Part shown: positions 1 through 10,708 of the stretch, piece by piece
How positions within the stretch are numbered: position 1 is the stretch's first letter
Layout of the letters: every line of letters begins with the position of its first letter
From: Weizmannia acidilactici
GTDB taxonomy: Bacteria > Bacillota > Bacilli > Bacillales > Bacillaceae_C
DNA: 35,365 bases
Direction: 5' to 3'
Assembly (NCBI RefSeq): GCF_008974185.1
Contig: NZ_BKZP01000035.1
Location: 1-35,365 of the forward strand
Notes under the pieces: generated by a model
Seen by the model: only the letters and a program-made list of their open reading frames with translations
Databases searched by the model: none
Told to the model about the DNA's origin: nothing
Position numbers and translations under genes: made by a program

Positions 1-158
1 TATTAAAATAATTTCTATCTTCTAAAATTGAGATTCCTGATGTTTCGATGTAGAGAAAAGATCGCTGTGTTACGCCAAATTTTACCACATATATTGCTAA
101 CGAATGAAGAAATAATACATTACGCAAGCGATCATTTTGACGAAAGAGGGATACAAAA

Positions 159-365
159 ATGACAGTCGCAACTCAAGTTACTCAAGCTTTAGTAGGGTTA
201 AAAAGTGCACAGGCAAGTTTTGAACAATTTGCTTTGCAGACTGAAAATCAACAGGCGAAACAACTTTACCAAAATGCAGCACAACAAACGCAAGCAATTA
301 TTGATAGCTTAGAACCGCGTCTTCAGGCCATTCAAACTGAAGAACCCCAGTATAAGCAACAATAA
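159..365 (+). CDS. DUF1657 family small protein
   Basis: A 68-residue soluble, largely helical protein rich in Gln and Ala, with no signal peptide or membrane segment. The motif FALQT near residue 24, a Tyr-x-Asn-Ala step and the C-terminal EEPQYK match the DUF1657 family by my recognition. It starts at ATG behind the Shine-Dalgarno GAAAGAGG. DUF1657 genes are known as parts of the spoVA2mob operon, which raises spore heat resistance in several Bacillaceae; the molecular role is unknown. The gene is followed by its own terminator and then by a second DUF1657 gene. Its base composition is AT-richer than that of the suf region downstream, as expected of a transferred segment. Whether other spoVA2mob genes lie upstream cannot be seen. 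Confidence 0.8.
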   Translation: MTVATQVTQALVGLKSAQASFEQFALQTENQQAKQLYQNAAQQTQAIIDSLEPRLQAIQTEEPQYKQQ

Positions 366-385
366 TGTCGTCCTTTGAAGTTGCG

Positions 386-410
386 GGTTGGCTTTTTTGC
401 CAACCTTTTT
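386..410 (+). terminator. intrinsic terminator after first DUF1657 gene
   Basis: A perfect 7-bp stem (GGTTGGC/GCCAACC) with a six-T loop is followed by five T. It lies 20 bp after the stop codon and separates the first DUF1657 gene from the second, so the two are probably not simply co-transcribed at full level. Confidence 0.75.
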
Positions 411-467
411 CAAATAAAAACTTACTTTTAGATCAAATTAAAGACAAGGGAAGGATGGGGAGGATAA

Positions 468-674
468 TTGACTGTATACTCCAATGTAAAGCAAAGCTTA
501 GCGACTGTTAAGGGGATTGAGACCCAACTCTCAACCCTGGCTTTAAATGCTATGGATGAAAAAGCCCAACAAGCTTTTCATCAGGCGATGCTGTTAGTCG
601 GAGAAATAAAACAAGACTTGCAAATCCGCATTCATCAAATGGAACGCGAAGAACCACAATATAAACCAAATTAA
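468..674 (+). CDS. DUF1657 family small protein, second copy
   Basis: A second 68-residue DUF1657 protein, clearly paralogous to the first: it shares the STLALNAMDEKAQQAFHQA-type core and the C-terminal EEPQYK. It starts at TTG, placed a few bases behind a strong GGGGAGG ribosome binding site. The stop codon is 14 bp before the proposed start of the DUF421 gene, so these two form an operon. In spoVA2mob operons a DUF1657 gene sits directly before the DUF421 (yetF-like) gene, which is the arrangement seen here. Function unknown; a role in the spore is inferred from family context only. Confidence 0.8.
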   Translation: MTVYSNVKQSLATVKGIETQLSTLALNAMDEKAQQAFHQAMLLVGEIKQDLQIRIHQMEREEPQYKPN

Positions 675-688
675 TCGGGGTGATCAAT

Positions 689-1549
689 GTGCCTGAGTGG
701 TTTGAGATTGTATTACGATCCATTTTGTTTATCGCCGTTTTATTCTTAATGACAAAAATATTGGGATCTAAACAAATTTCCCAGCTTTCTTTTTTTGAAT
801 ATATTTCAGGTATTACAATCGGAAGCGTCGCTGCTGAAGTAATCACAGGTGTAGATGGAAATATTATCCACGGATTAATTGTACTCGTGCTTTTTTGCGG
901 CATAACCTATGGTGTTGACGTTCTTTCTTTAAAAAGCAAAAAATTCAGGGACTTTGCGGAAGGAAAATCAGTCGTCTTTATTAAAGATGGAAAAATTATG
1001 GAAGATAGTTTGAGAAAAGAACACTATACCATTGATGATTTTAATTCATTATTAAGGAAAAAGAATGTATTTAACGCAGCAGACGTAGAGTTCGCAGTAT
1101 TAGAACCAAATGGGGATCTAAGCGTATTTTTGAAAAAAGAGAACCGGCCGTTAACCCCAAAAGATTTGAATCTCAAAGTAGCAAACGAAAAAGTTCCCCA
1201 GACGGTTATCATGGATGGGAAAATTTTAGATGATCCTCTTGCGGAAGCAAACAAAACCCGGCAATGGTTAAAAACAGAACTGGATAAGCTTGGTGTAGCC
1301 CTTGACAATGTATTTATGGCCCAAGTCGATTCTTACGGGCAATTAACCGTGGATGTTTATGATGATCAATTGAAATTACCAACGTCTCAACAAAAACCAT
1401 TATTAATGTCAATGATAAAAAAAAGCCAGTCTGATCTGGAATCTTTCGCATTACAGACGGATTCAGATGAAGCGAAAAAAATGTATTTAAAAAATGCCAA
1501 GAAGCTACAGGAAGCGATCGATATGCTTGAACCTTATTTGAAAAGCTAA
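689..1549 (+). CDS. DUF421 + DUF1657 membrane protein (2Duf-type, YetF-like)
   Basis: A 286-residue membrane protein. Three hydrophobic segments occupy about residues 5-30, 37-57 and 60-82. A duplicated soluble DUF421 region follows: two modules, each starting with a VxIxDGKI-type strand (V-F-I-K-D-G-K-I and V-I-M-D-G-K-I). The last 48 residues resemble the neighbouring DUF1657 proteins: FALQT, a spaced Ala-x-x-x-Tyr, then an Ala-Ile-Asp-x-Leu-Glu-Pro run. The combination is that of 2Duf from spoVA2mob, reported to raise spore wet-heat resistance and thought to act in the inner spore membrane. The reading frame opens at GTG 680, but GTG 689 is better placed behind GGGGTGAT. No spoVAC, spoVAD or spoVAE homologue is visible in the window, and I see no clear terminator after the gene. 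Confidence 0.8.
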   Translation: MPEWFEIVLRSILFIAVLFLMTKILGSKQISQLSFFEYISGITIGSVAAEVITGVDGNIIHGLIVLVLFCGITYGVDVLSLKSKKFRDFAEGKSVVFIKDGKIMEDSLRKEHYTIDDFNSLLRKKNVFNAADVEFAVLEPNGDLSVFLKKENRPLTPKDLNLKVANEKVPQTVIMDGKILDDPLAEANKTRQWLKTELDKLGVALDNVFMAQVDSYGQLTVDVYDDQLKLPTSQQKPLLMSMIKKSQSDLESFALQTDSDEAKKMYLKNAKKLQEAIDMLEPYLKS

Positions 1550-1664
1550 AAACTCAAAAGAACTCCGCATGAAAAAGGTTGCTCATGAATGTGCTCGCGT
1601 GGCAAATCTTATCCCCAAAACCCCTTGTTAAAAGAGTGTCCGTTCTAAATCCCCGTTTTGATAT

Positions 1665-1731
1665 ACGCGAAATTCACGAGACTTCTGCGAAAAAAGCGGT
1701 CCGCAAACGGAAAACGAAGTGAATGTCACGT
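1665..1731. repeat. degenerate Bacillus-type palindromic interspersed repeat (copy 1)
   Basis: The ends ACGCGAAATTCAC and GTGAATGTCACGT form an imperfect inverted repeat. The inner segments, a GAGACTTCTGCG start and a GGAAAACGAAGTGAAT end, match the ends of the short GC-rich interspersed repeat common in Bacillus genomes. The middle is short compared with copies at about 14.7, 19.2 and 22.5 kb, so this is probably an internally deleted remnant. The rest of the 1550-1839 gap holds no gene that I can see. Confidence 0.5.
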
Positions 1732-1742
1732 CTATTCAAAAA

Positions 1743-1790
1743 GCCCGGGAAGCAGCCTGCAGCTCTGCTTCTTTCTTTGCATATCCGGGC
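1743..1790. other. nested stem-loop before yusI
   Basis: GCCCGG (1743) pairs with CCGGGC (1785). Inside it GAAGCAG (1749) pairs with CTGCTTC (1765). The structure ends about 50 bp before the yusI start codon. It has no T-run, so it does not look like an intrinsic terminator; a leader RNA structure is possible but unproven. Confidence 0.45.
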
Positions 1791-1839
1791 AAAATCGCAT
1801 AACATACAGGTAACGATATTTTGCCAAGGAGTGAACAAG

Positions 1840-2193
1840 ATGGCACTGACTTTTTACTGGTACCCGAAATGCGGCACATGCCGGAAAGCGAAAAAATGGC
1901 TGGACGAACACGAAATTGCTTATGAAGCCGTGCACATTGTGGAAAACCCGCCTTCCAAAGCGCAACTCAAAGACTATTATGAAAAGAGCGGGCTTGAGAT
2001 CAAGAAGCTGTTTAACACGAGCGGGCAAAAATACCGTGAACTCGGTTTGAAAGATAAAATCCCGGCTTTATCCGAAGATGAACTCCTCGAAATGCTTGCA
2101 TCTGACGGCATGCTCATCAAACGTCCGATTTTGGCCGGCGATGCATTTGCGCTGTTCGGCTTTAATGAAGAAGATTATGAAAAAAACTTATAA
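1840..2193 (+). CDS. yusI: ArsC/Spx-family protein YusI
   Basis: A 117-residue thioredoxin-fold protein of the ArsC/Spx group. The N-terminal strand runs into a redox-type CGTC at Cys11 and Cys14, followed by the RKA(K)KWL helix typical of the family. The C-terminal part carries the usual ArsC-family LIKRPIL segment. The start is ATG 1840 behind AAGGAGTG; an in-frame extension back to 1723 has no good ribosome binding site and runs through the repeat. In B. subtilis yusI lies beside gcvH, as here. Arsenate reductase activity should not be assumed: Spx-like regulators and YusI-type proteins share this fold, and the substrate is unknown. Confidence 0.85.
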   Translation: MALTFYWYPKCGTCRKAKKWLDEHEIAYEAVHIVENPPSKAQLKDYYEKSGLEIKKLFNTSGQKYRELGLKDKIPALSEDELLEMLASDGMLIKRPILAGDAFALFGFNEEDYEKNL

Positions 2194-2280
2194 AATGATT
2201 GATTTAAGCTGTATTTTTATGTAATTTTAGACTTGAAAGGTTGAATTTTTGAACAGATACATACAACGGAGGGATATGTG

Positions 2281-2664
2281 ATGGCGGTACCAGAGGATTT
2301 GCGGTATTCGGAAGATCATGAGTGGGTCAAAGAAGAGGATGGGAATTTCCGGATCGGCATTACCGATTTTGCGCAATCTGAACTTGGGGATATTGTGTTT
2401 GTCGAATTGCCGGAAGAAGGCGATGAAGTGACAGCCAATGAACCTTTTGGGAGCGTGGAATCCGTTAAAACCGTTTCGGAATTATATGCCCCGGTCAGTG
2501 GAAAAGTCGTTGCAGTCAATGCGGATTTGAACGACAACCCTGAATTTGTCAATGAATCCCCGTATGAAAAAGCCTGGATGATCGTTGTTGAACCGTCCGA
2601 CCCGAGCGAAGCGGATGAATTGTTAACGGCCGAACAATATGAGAAAATGATTCAAGAAGCGTAA
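2281..2664 (+). CDS. gcvH: glycine cleavage system H protein
   Basis: This is the lipoyl carrier of the glycine cleavage complex, shuttling the aminomethyl group between the P and T proteins in the cytoplasm. In several Firmicutes GcvH also relays lipoyl groups to other 2-oxoacid dehydrogenases. The 127-residue length equals that of B. subtilis GcvH. The lipoyl lysine is Lys63 in the [12 protein letters not shown] motif. The start is ATG 2281, with a GTG one codon earlier; GGAGGG at 2269 serves either. No other gcv gene is in the window, and I see no glycine riboswitch upstream. The lipoate synthase gene lipA lies about 10.6 kb downstream. Confidence 0.96.
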   Translation: MAVPEDLRYSEDHEWVKEEDGNFRIGITDFAQSELGDIVFVELPEEGDEVTANEPFGSVESVKTVSELYAPVSGKVVAVNADLNDNPEFVNESPYEKAWMIVVEPSDPSEADELLTAEQYEKMIQEA

Positions 2665-2673
2665 CAGATGAAA

Positions 2674-2702
2674 AAGGCACTGCATCCCGGATGCGGTGCC
2701 TT
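2674..2702. terminator. stem-loop after gcvH
   Basis: A 12-bp stem (AAGGCACTGCAT/ATGCGGTGCCTT, one G-T pair) has a five-base loop. It starts 10 bp after the gcvH stop. No T-run follows on the plus strand, so it may attenuate or protect the transcript rather than end it cleanly. Confidence 0.45.
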
Positions 2703-2729
2703 CGTAATGATAAAGGAATGGATGTGCTT

Positions 2730-3044
2730 ATGGATGACTGGACAAAAGAAAAACATTTAAGCGAACGGATTATGCAGGAAGAAAAATTGGCCCTTTATTT
2801 TTACACCCCGTTATGTGGGACATGCCAGTTGGCGGGGAAAATGTTGGACATTGTGGAGCAGGCTGCCAAACAGTTTACCTATGCGAAAGCCAATTTGAAC
2901 TATGTGCCGAAAATGGCGGAAATATACCAAATCGAAAGTGTGCCATGCCTGCTCCTATTTGAAAAAGGAAATTTGAAAGAAAAAGTGTATGCTTTCCATT
3001 CCGTTCCACATTTGTTTGAAAAACTATCTTCCCACTTAATTTGA
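2730..3044 (+). CDS. yusE: thioredoxin-like protein YusE
   Basis: A 104-residue single-domain thioredoxin-fold protein. The CGTC active-site motif (Cys29, Cys32) follows a YFYTPL strand, and the cis-proline occurs in ESVPCLLLF. It is cytoplasmic by sequence, with no signal peptide. A thiol-disulfide exchange role is inferred from the fold; the partner is unknown. ATG 2730 is preferred because AAAGGA at 2713 is too close to the in-frame ATG at 2718. The position beside gcvH and yusI agrees with the yus cluster of B. subtilis. Confidence 0.82.
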   Translation: MDDWTKEKHLSERIMQEEKLALYFYTPLCGTCQLAGKMLDIVEQAAKQFTYAKANLNYVPKMAEIYQIESVPCLLLFEKGNLKEKVYAFHSVPHLFEKLSSHLI

Positions 3045-3179
3045 CAATGTTCGACGGTATCGCCTCATTTACCGTCAAAAACAGGGGGAAAAGCGGGCGA
3101 TTTGTTGAACGGTTATGGCAGGAAAGGCACGGTCCGTACGGAAATAGTAAAGTAAAACGGACGGATGGAGCGTGTCTAG

Positions 3180-3551
3180 ATGGAACAGATCATCGAGGCT
3201 TTTCTATGTAATCTTGTACGAAAAAAACATTTGCGGATGCTTTTGCCGGCTGCGCCGTTTGTGGTGTCTTTCCGCTCGGAAAAGGATGTTTGCTTTGTCT
3301 CTTTTTGCAAGGAGCGGGCGGAGCAGCTGCAAGCCGGCGCATGTAAAGCGGATTTTGAACTGGTGATGCCGGATAAAAACTTTCCACTGCTGTTATCCCG
3401 AAAGGACCGTCTCAGCACCTTTCTGAAAATGGACGAACTCCAATTTAAGGGTGCGTACCGGCATTTTTTGTTGCTTGAGTCCCTTTTTTGGCTCGCAGGC
3501 AGCCCCCATCCTGATTTGGGAAAACGGCAGCCGCTTATGATTATCAAATAA
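3180..3551 (+). CDS. small SCP2-like / YusD-like protein
   Basis: A 123-residue protein with a mixed alpha/beta pattern, no signal peptide and no clear membrane segment. The central stretch, with a DxxFPLLLSRKDRLSTF segment and then LQFKGAYRHFLLLESLFWL, resembles the ligand-binding half of SCP2 sterol-carrier domains and, by position next to yusE and gcvH, B. subtilis YusD. Both links are my inference from pattern and neighbourhood; an alignment was not possible. ATG 3180 has a GGATGGAG ribosome binding site at a rather long spacing. The 130 bp before it hold TTGACA at 3042 but no matching -10 box that I trust. Confidence 0.55.
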   Translation: MEQIIEAFLCNLVRKKHLRMLLPAAPFVVSFRSEKDVCFVSFCKERAEQLQAGACKADFELVMPDKNFPLLLSRKDRLSTFLKMDELQFKGAYRHFLLLESLFWLAGSPHPDLGKRQPLMIIK

Positions 3552-3581
3552 CAGGATGAAAATGAGAATCACAAAATGAAC

Positions 3582-3613
3582 CGGGAATTGGGAAAATCCC
3601 GGCTTTTTTTTAA
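3582..3613 (+). terminator. intrinsic terminator before the suf region
   Basis: CCGGGA (3582) pairs with TCCCGG (3598) around a 10-base loop and is followed by C and nine T. It closes the yus cluster. Confidence 0.8.
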
Positions 3614-3773
3614 CCATTTTTCGCGGCATGGACAGGGCAGCGATGAAAATATAAGGAAATTCAATAAATCTGAATCAAGAATTTTATGTCAAGTCGAGTT
3701 TGTGCTATTATTAAAGAATAAGCGGGAACGGAAAAACTTCGGTATTGCCCGTTTATCCACAGGTTTTTACTAG

Positions 3774-3800
3774 TTGCGCATAGTTTTCATTTGCTATAAA
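3774..3800 (+). promoter_or_regulatory. candidate sigma-A promoter of the suf operon
   Basis: TTGCGC at 3774 and TATAAA at 3795 are separated by 15 bp, and a TGC just before the -10 box gives an extended -10. The spacing is short, so the extended -10 would have to carry recognition. It lies 75 bp before sufC. The stretch 3614-3773 holds no gene that I can support. Confidence 0.4.
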
Positions 3801-3807
3801 ATAATAA

Positions 3808-3840
3808 TGAGAATAAATTGAGAATGAACTGAGAATGAAC
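3808..3840 (+). repeat. three tandem 11-bp repeats in the suf leader
   Basis: Three head-to-tail units lie at 3808, 3819 and 3830. The second and third are identical (TGAGAATGAAC) and the first differs at three positions (TGAGAATAAAT). They sit directly downstream of the candidate -10 box and about 35 bp before sufC. The spacing of one helical turn and the position suggest a protein-binding array. TGAGAAT is one base from the TGATAAT half-site of Fur-type boxes, but the direct rather than inverted arrangement is not the standard Fur box. Confidence 0.6.
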
Positions 3841-3874
3841 TGTACGAAATATACAATCAACGGAGGAATTTTTA

Positions 3875-4660
3875 ATGGCAGGATCAAAACTTGTAATCAA
3901 AGATCTTCACGTCGAAGTAGAAGGAAAGGAAATTTTAAAAGGGGTCAATTTGGAAGTAAACAGCGGTGAGTTCCATGCCATTATGGGGCCGAACGGGACC
4001 GGGAAATCAACGTTGTCGTCCGCCATTATGGGACATCCGAAATACATTGTAACACAAGGCAGCATCACGCTCGACGGGAAAAATGTGCTAGAAATGGAAG
4101 TAGATGAACGCGCAAGGGCAGGCCTGTTTTTAGCGATGCAATATCCGAGCGAAATCAGTGGCGTCACCAATGCGGAATTTCTGCGCTCGGCAATCAACAC
4201 CCGCCGCGGGGAAGGTAACGAAATTCCACTCATGAAATTTATCAGTGAACTGGATAAGAAGATGGAATTTCTTGAAATGGATACGAACATGGCGCAGCGC
4301 TATTTAAATGAGGGATTCTCTGGCGGCGAGAAAAAACGGAACGAAATTTTGCAGCTGCTGATGATTCAACCGAAAATCGCAATTCTGGATGAAATCGACT
4401 CCGGCCTTGATATTGACGCGCTGAAAATTGTTGCTAAAGGAATTAATTCAATGCGCAGCGATGATTTCGGCTGCATCATCATTACCCACTATCAGCGTTT
4501 GCTCAACTACATTACACCTGATGTTGTCCATATTATGATGCAAGGGCGCATCGTGAAATCCGGCGGCCCTGAACTGGCAACCCGACTTGAAGCGGAAGGT
4601 TACGAATGGATTAAGCAGGAGCTTGGGATCGAAGACGAAACTGTCGGCCAGGAAGCTTAA
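3875..4660 (+). CDS. sufC: Fe-S cluster assembly ATPase SufC
   Basis: This is the ATPase of the SufBCD scaffold, which builds [4Fe-4S] and [2Fe-2S] clusters in the cytoplasm. It has 261 residues. The ABC-ATPase motifs are all present: Walker A GPNGTGKST at residues 38-46, the signature in GFSGGEKKRNE, Walker B IAILDEIDSGLD and the switch histidine in IITHYQ. The sequence is very close to B. subtilis SufC as I recall it. The start is ATG with CGGAGGA at a normal spacing. It is the first gene of sufCDSUB; only 19 bp separate it from sufD. Confidence 0.97.
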   Translation: MAGSKLVIKDLHVEVEGKEILKGVNLEVNSGEFHAIMGPNGTGKSTLSSAIMGHPKYIVTQGSITLDGKNVLEMEVDERARAGLFLAMQYPSEISGVTNAEFLRSAINTRRGEGNEIPLMKFISELDKKMEFLEMDTNMAQRYLNEGFSGGEKKRNEILQLLMIQPKIAILDEIDSGLDIDALKIVAKGINSMRSDDFGCIIITHYQRLLNYITPDVVHIMMQGRIVKSGGPELATRLEAEGYEWIKQELGIEDETVGQEA

Positions 4661-4679
4661 GCAGGGAGGAGCAGCAGAC

Positions 4680-7655
<2,976 letters not shown>

Positions 7656-7661
7656 TGGCTG

Positions 7662-9059
7662 ATGGCTAAAAAAATGCCGGAAATCGGAGATTATAAGTAC
7701 GGCTTTCGGGATAAAGACGTTTCCATTTTTCGTGCGAATCGCGGATTAACGAAAGAAATTGTGGAAGAAATTTCAAAAATGAAAGAGGAACCGCAATGGA
7801 TGCTTGATTTCCGCCTGAAATCCCTGGAGCATTTTTACAACAAACCGATGCCGCAATGGGGCGGGGACCTCTCCGGGCTGGACTTTGATGACATTACGTA
7901 TTATGTAAAGCCGACCGAACATGCCGGCCGTTCCTGGGATGAAGTGCCGCAGGAAATCAAAAATACGTTTGATAAACTCGGTATTCCGGAAGCGGAACAA
8001 AAATATTTGGCAGGCGTTTCTGCGCAATACGAATCGGAAGTCGTATACCATAATATGAAACAGGATTTGGAAAAACTCGGCATTGTTTTCAAAGACACGG
8101 ATTCCGCGTTAAAGGAAAATGAAGATATTTTCCGCAAATATTGGGCAACAGTCGTTCCTCCGACAGACAATAAATTTGCGGCTTTGAACTCGGCTGTATG
8201 GTCGGGCGGTTCCTTCATCTATGTTCCGCCTGGCGTAAAAGTCGACACGCCGCTGCAGGCTTATTTCCGGATTAACTCGGAAAACATGGGGCAGTTTGAA
8301 CGGACATTGATTATCGTCGATGAAGGCGCGTCCGTCCACTATGTCGAAGGGTGCACGGCACCGGTTTATACGACGAACTCGCTCCACAGCGCCGTTGTTG
8401 AAATCATCGTCAAGAAAAATGCATACTGCCGCTATACGACGATCCAAAACTGGGCGAACAACGTCTACAACCTCGTTACGAAACGTGCGGTGTGTGATGA
8501 AAATGCGACGATGGAATGGATCGACGGGAACATCGGCTCGAAATTAACGATGAAATATCCATCCGTGCTGCTGAGAGGGGAAGGCGCGCGCGGCATGACA
8601 CTGTCGATCGCAATCGCCGGAAAAGGCCAGCACCAGGATGCCGGCTCAAAAATGTACCATTTGGCACCAAATACTTCCTCTACGATCGTGTCAAAATCGA
8701 TCTCGAAGCACGGCGGCAAAGTGACGTATCGCGGTATGGTGCATTTCGGCCGGAAAGCGGACGGCGCCCGCGCCAACATCGAGTGCGACACGCTCATTAT
8801 GGATAACCAATCAACATCCGATACGATTCCGTACAACGAAATCTTGAACGACAATATTTCGCTCGAACACGAAGCAAAAGTATCGAAAGTATCGGAAGAA
8901 CAGCTTTTCTATTTGATGAGCCGCGGTATTTCCGAACAGGAAGCGACGGAAATGATCGTCATGGGCTTCATCGAGCCATTTACAAAAGAACTGCCGATGG
9001 AATACGCCGTTGAAATGAACCGCCTCATCAAATTCGAGATGGAAGGCTCCATTGGTTAA
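7662..9059 (+). CDS. sufB: Fe-S cluster assembly protein SufB
   Basis: A 465-residue core scaffold subunit of SufBCD and the last gene of the operon. Family segments run in order: an N-terminal [11 protein letters not shown] region, [20 protein letters not shown], the [16 protein letters not shown] block and the C-terminal LISRG-like segment [19 protein letters not shown]. The length equals B. subtilis SufB. ATG 7662 begins 6 bp after the sufU stop, with GGAGG at 7646 giving a slightly long spacing. A strong terminator follows directly, so the operon is exactly sufCDSUB. Confidence 0.97.
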   Translation: MAKKMPEIGDYKYGFRDKDVSIFRANRGLTKEIVEEISKMKEEPQWMLDFRLKSLEHFYNKPMPQWGGDLSGLDFDDITYYVKPTEHAGRSWDEVPQEIKNTFDKLGIPEAEQKYLAGVSAQYESEVVYHNMKQDLEKLGIVFKDTDSALKENEDIFRKYWATVVPPTDNKFAALNSAVWSGGSFIYVPPGVKVDTPLQAYFRINSENMGQFERTLIIVDEGASVHYVEGCTAPVYTTNSLHSAVVEIIVKKNAYCRYTTIQNWANNVYNLVTKRAVCDENATMEWIDGNIGSKLTMKYPSVLLRGEGARGMTLSIAIAGKGQHQDAGSKMYHLAPNTSSTIVSKSISKHGGKVTYRGMVHFGRKADGARANIECDTLIMDNQSTSDTIPYNEILNDNISLEHEAKVSKVSEEQLFYLMSRGISEQEATEMIVMGFIEPFTKELPMEYAVEMNRLIKFEMEGSIG

Positions 9060-9063
9060 CAGT

Positions 9064-9104
9064 AAAAAACATCCGCTGCAGTAAGTCTGTAGCGGATGTT
9101 TTTT
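9064..9104 (+). terminator. terminator of the suf operon
   Basis: A near-perfect 18-bp stem (9064-9081 with 9087-9104, one G-T pair) has a five-base loop. It begins with an A-run and ends with a T-run, so it can work on both strands. It begins 4 bp after sufB. Confidence 0.9.
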
Positions 9105-9276
9105 CATTCTTTGCTTTACGGGCAATTTTCAGGAGGGGTTTTGCAAATACGTTATCCAAAAGCCCGCACCGTTTTTAAAATCGTGATAAAATAAAATCCA
9201 TAAGCATATAGGATATAGGGCGGCTGTTTCAAACGGCTGTCTGTACATTACCCTCACCATGATAAGGGGACCGGCA

Positions 9277-10653
9277 ATGAACGAAATTTTACATATATAC
9301 CATACAAATGATATTCACAGTCATTTTGAAAACTGGCCGAAGATCCGGCATTTTTTACAACGGAAAAAGGAGCAGCATGCCCGGAACAATGAAGAAATGC
9401 TGCTTTTTGACCTCGGTGACCATGTGGACAGGTGTCATCCATATACAGAAGGGACGATGGGAAAAGCGAACGTCCGGCTCTTGAACGAACTTGGATACCT
9501 GGCTGCCACGATCGGCAACAATGAAGGGATTACGATGCCGCACGACGCCTTGGACACGCTGTACCAGGAGGCCCAATTCGATATTATCCTTGCCAACTTG
9601 TACGATGATAATTTTAAACGGCCAAAGTGGACAGTGCCGCGGAAAATTTACACTACAAAAGGCGGCGTAAGAATCGGTGTTACCGGGGTGACAGCGCCGT
9701 TTTATAAATTGTACAGGCTGCTTGGCTGGCAAATCTCCAACCCGCTTAAAGAACTCGAAACGCAGATTGATTTTTTAAAAAAACAGGCGGATATTATTGT
9801 CGTACTTTCGCATTTAGGGATTCACGAAGACCTCATCGTTGCAAAGCTATATCCGGAAGTCGATCTCATTTTAGGCGGGCATACGCACCATGTGCTGGAA
9901 AAAGGAGAAACGGACGGGCAGACACTGCTGGCAGCTGCTGGGAAATACGGTTATTATCTCGGCCATGTGAAGCTGGAGATCGATCCGGGCGCCAAAAAAA
10001 TCGTTCACCGCTCGGCGCGCGCTTTGCCGACCGGCAACTTTCAGGAACCGCATGATGAAGCAAGCGAAATTGAACATTATTATTTTGAGGGAAAAAAATT
10101 ATTGGACAAAAAGCTTGTGTATTTGCCGGAAACATTGGAATCGGACTGGTTCAGAGATAACTGCCTCGCGGGACTGCTTTGCGAAGCGGTGATGGAATGG
10201 TGCGGCGCGGACTGCGCTTTTTTAAATGCCGGCCTGGTGCTTGGCAGCCTAGAACAAGGACCGGTAACAAAATTCGACCTGCACCGCATCCTCCCGCATC
10301 CGATCAACCCGTGCCTGATCGAACTGACGGGCGCCCAGCTTCAGGAGGTGCTTTTGGCAACGCTGGATCCGAAATGGCCACATCTTGAATTGAAAGGGCT
10401 CGGCTTCCGCGGGAAAATCATGGGGCAGTTTGTATACCGGAGAATTCAGTTCAACCATGCACTGCGCAAAATATACATTAACGGGCAGCCAGTTGCCCCG
10501 GACCGTATTTATAAGCTGGGCACGATTGACATGTATACGTTCGGAAACTTTTTTCCGCATATCCGGGAGGCCAAAATTCATTATTTCATGCCGGAGTTTT
10601 TGCGGGATGTGCTCGAGTGGAAACTGGTGGAACTTTACAAGGTACGGCCATAG
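9277..10653 (+). CDS. yunD: YunD, 5'-nucleotidase-type metallophosphoesterase
   Basis: A 458-residue protein of the UshA/5'-nucleotidase superfamily. The N-terminal calcineurin-like domain has the metal-binding motifs in order: DIHSHF near residue 12, LFDLGDHVDR, GNNEG, LSHLGIHED and GGHTHH. The C-terminal half fits the 5'-nucleotidase substrate-binding domain. No signal peptide is seen, so it is probably cytoplasmic, unlike UshA. Its substrate is not evident; nucleotides are the usual guess. ATG 9277 follows AAGGGGA; the frame could open at 9259 but without a ribosome binding site. It is followed after 55 bp by yunC, as in B. subtilis. Confidence 0.88.
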   Translation: MNEILHIYHTNDIHSHFENWPKIRHFLQRKKEQHARNNEEMLLFDLGDHVDRCHPYTEGTMGKANVRLLNELGYLAATIGNNEGITMPHDALDTLYQEAQFDIILANLYDDNFKRPKWTVPRKIYTTKGGVRIGVTGVTAPFYKLYRLLGWQISNPLKELETQIDFLKKQADIIVVLSHLGIHEDLIVAKLYPEVDLILGGHTHHVLEKGETDGQTLLAAAGKYGYYLGHVKLEIDPGAKKIVHRSARALPTGNFQEPHDEASEIEHYYFEGKKLLDKKLVYLPETLESDWFRDNCLAGLLCEAVMEWCGADCAFLNAGLVLGSLEQGPVTKFDLHRILPHPINPCLIELTGAQLQEVLLATLDPKWPHLELKGLGFRGKIMGQFVYRRIQFNHALRKIYINGQPVAPDRIYKLGTIDMYTFGNFFPHIREAKIHYFMPEFLRDVLEWKLVELYKVRP

Positions 10654-10708
10654 GAACCTTTCACGGCCCTTTTCATAAAGTATGGAAGAAGACTTGAGAA
10701 AGGGGCGA

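Noticed and set aside
1-158. Sigma-G promoter before the first DUF1657 gene
   Set aside because: CATATAT at about 89 and CATTACG at about 118 are only partial -10 matches and neither has a fitting -35 element at 17-18 bp. The stretch is AT-rich and no gene is seen in it.
2194-2280. Glycine riboswitch before gcvH
   Set aside because: The gap is only 87 bp, AT-rich, and lacks the GGA-repeat core of tandem glycine aptamers.
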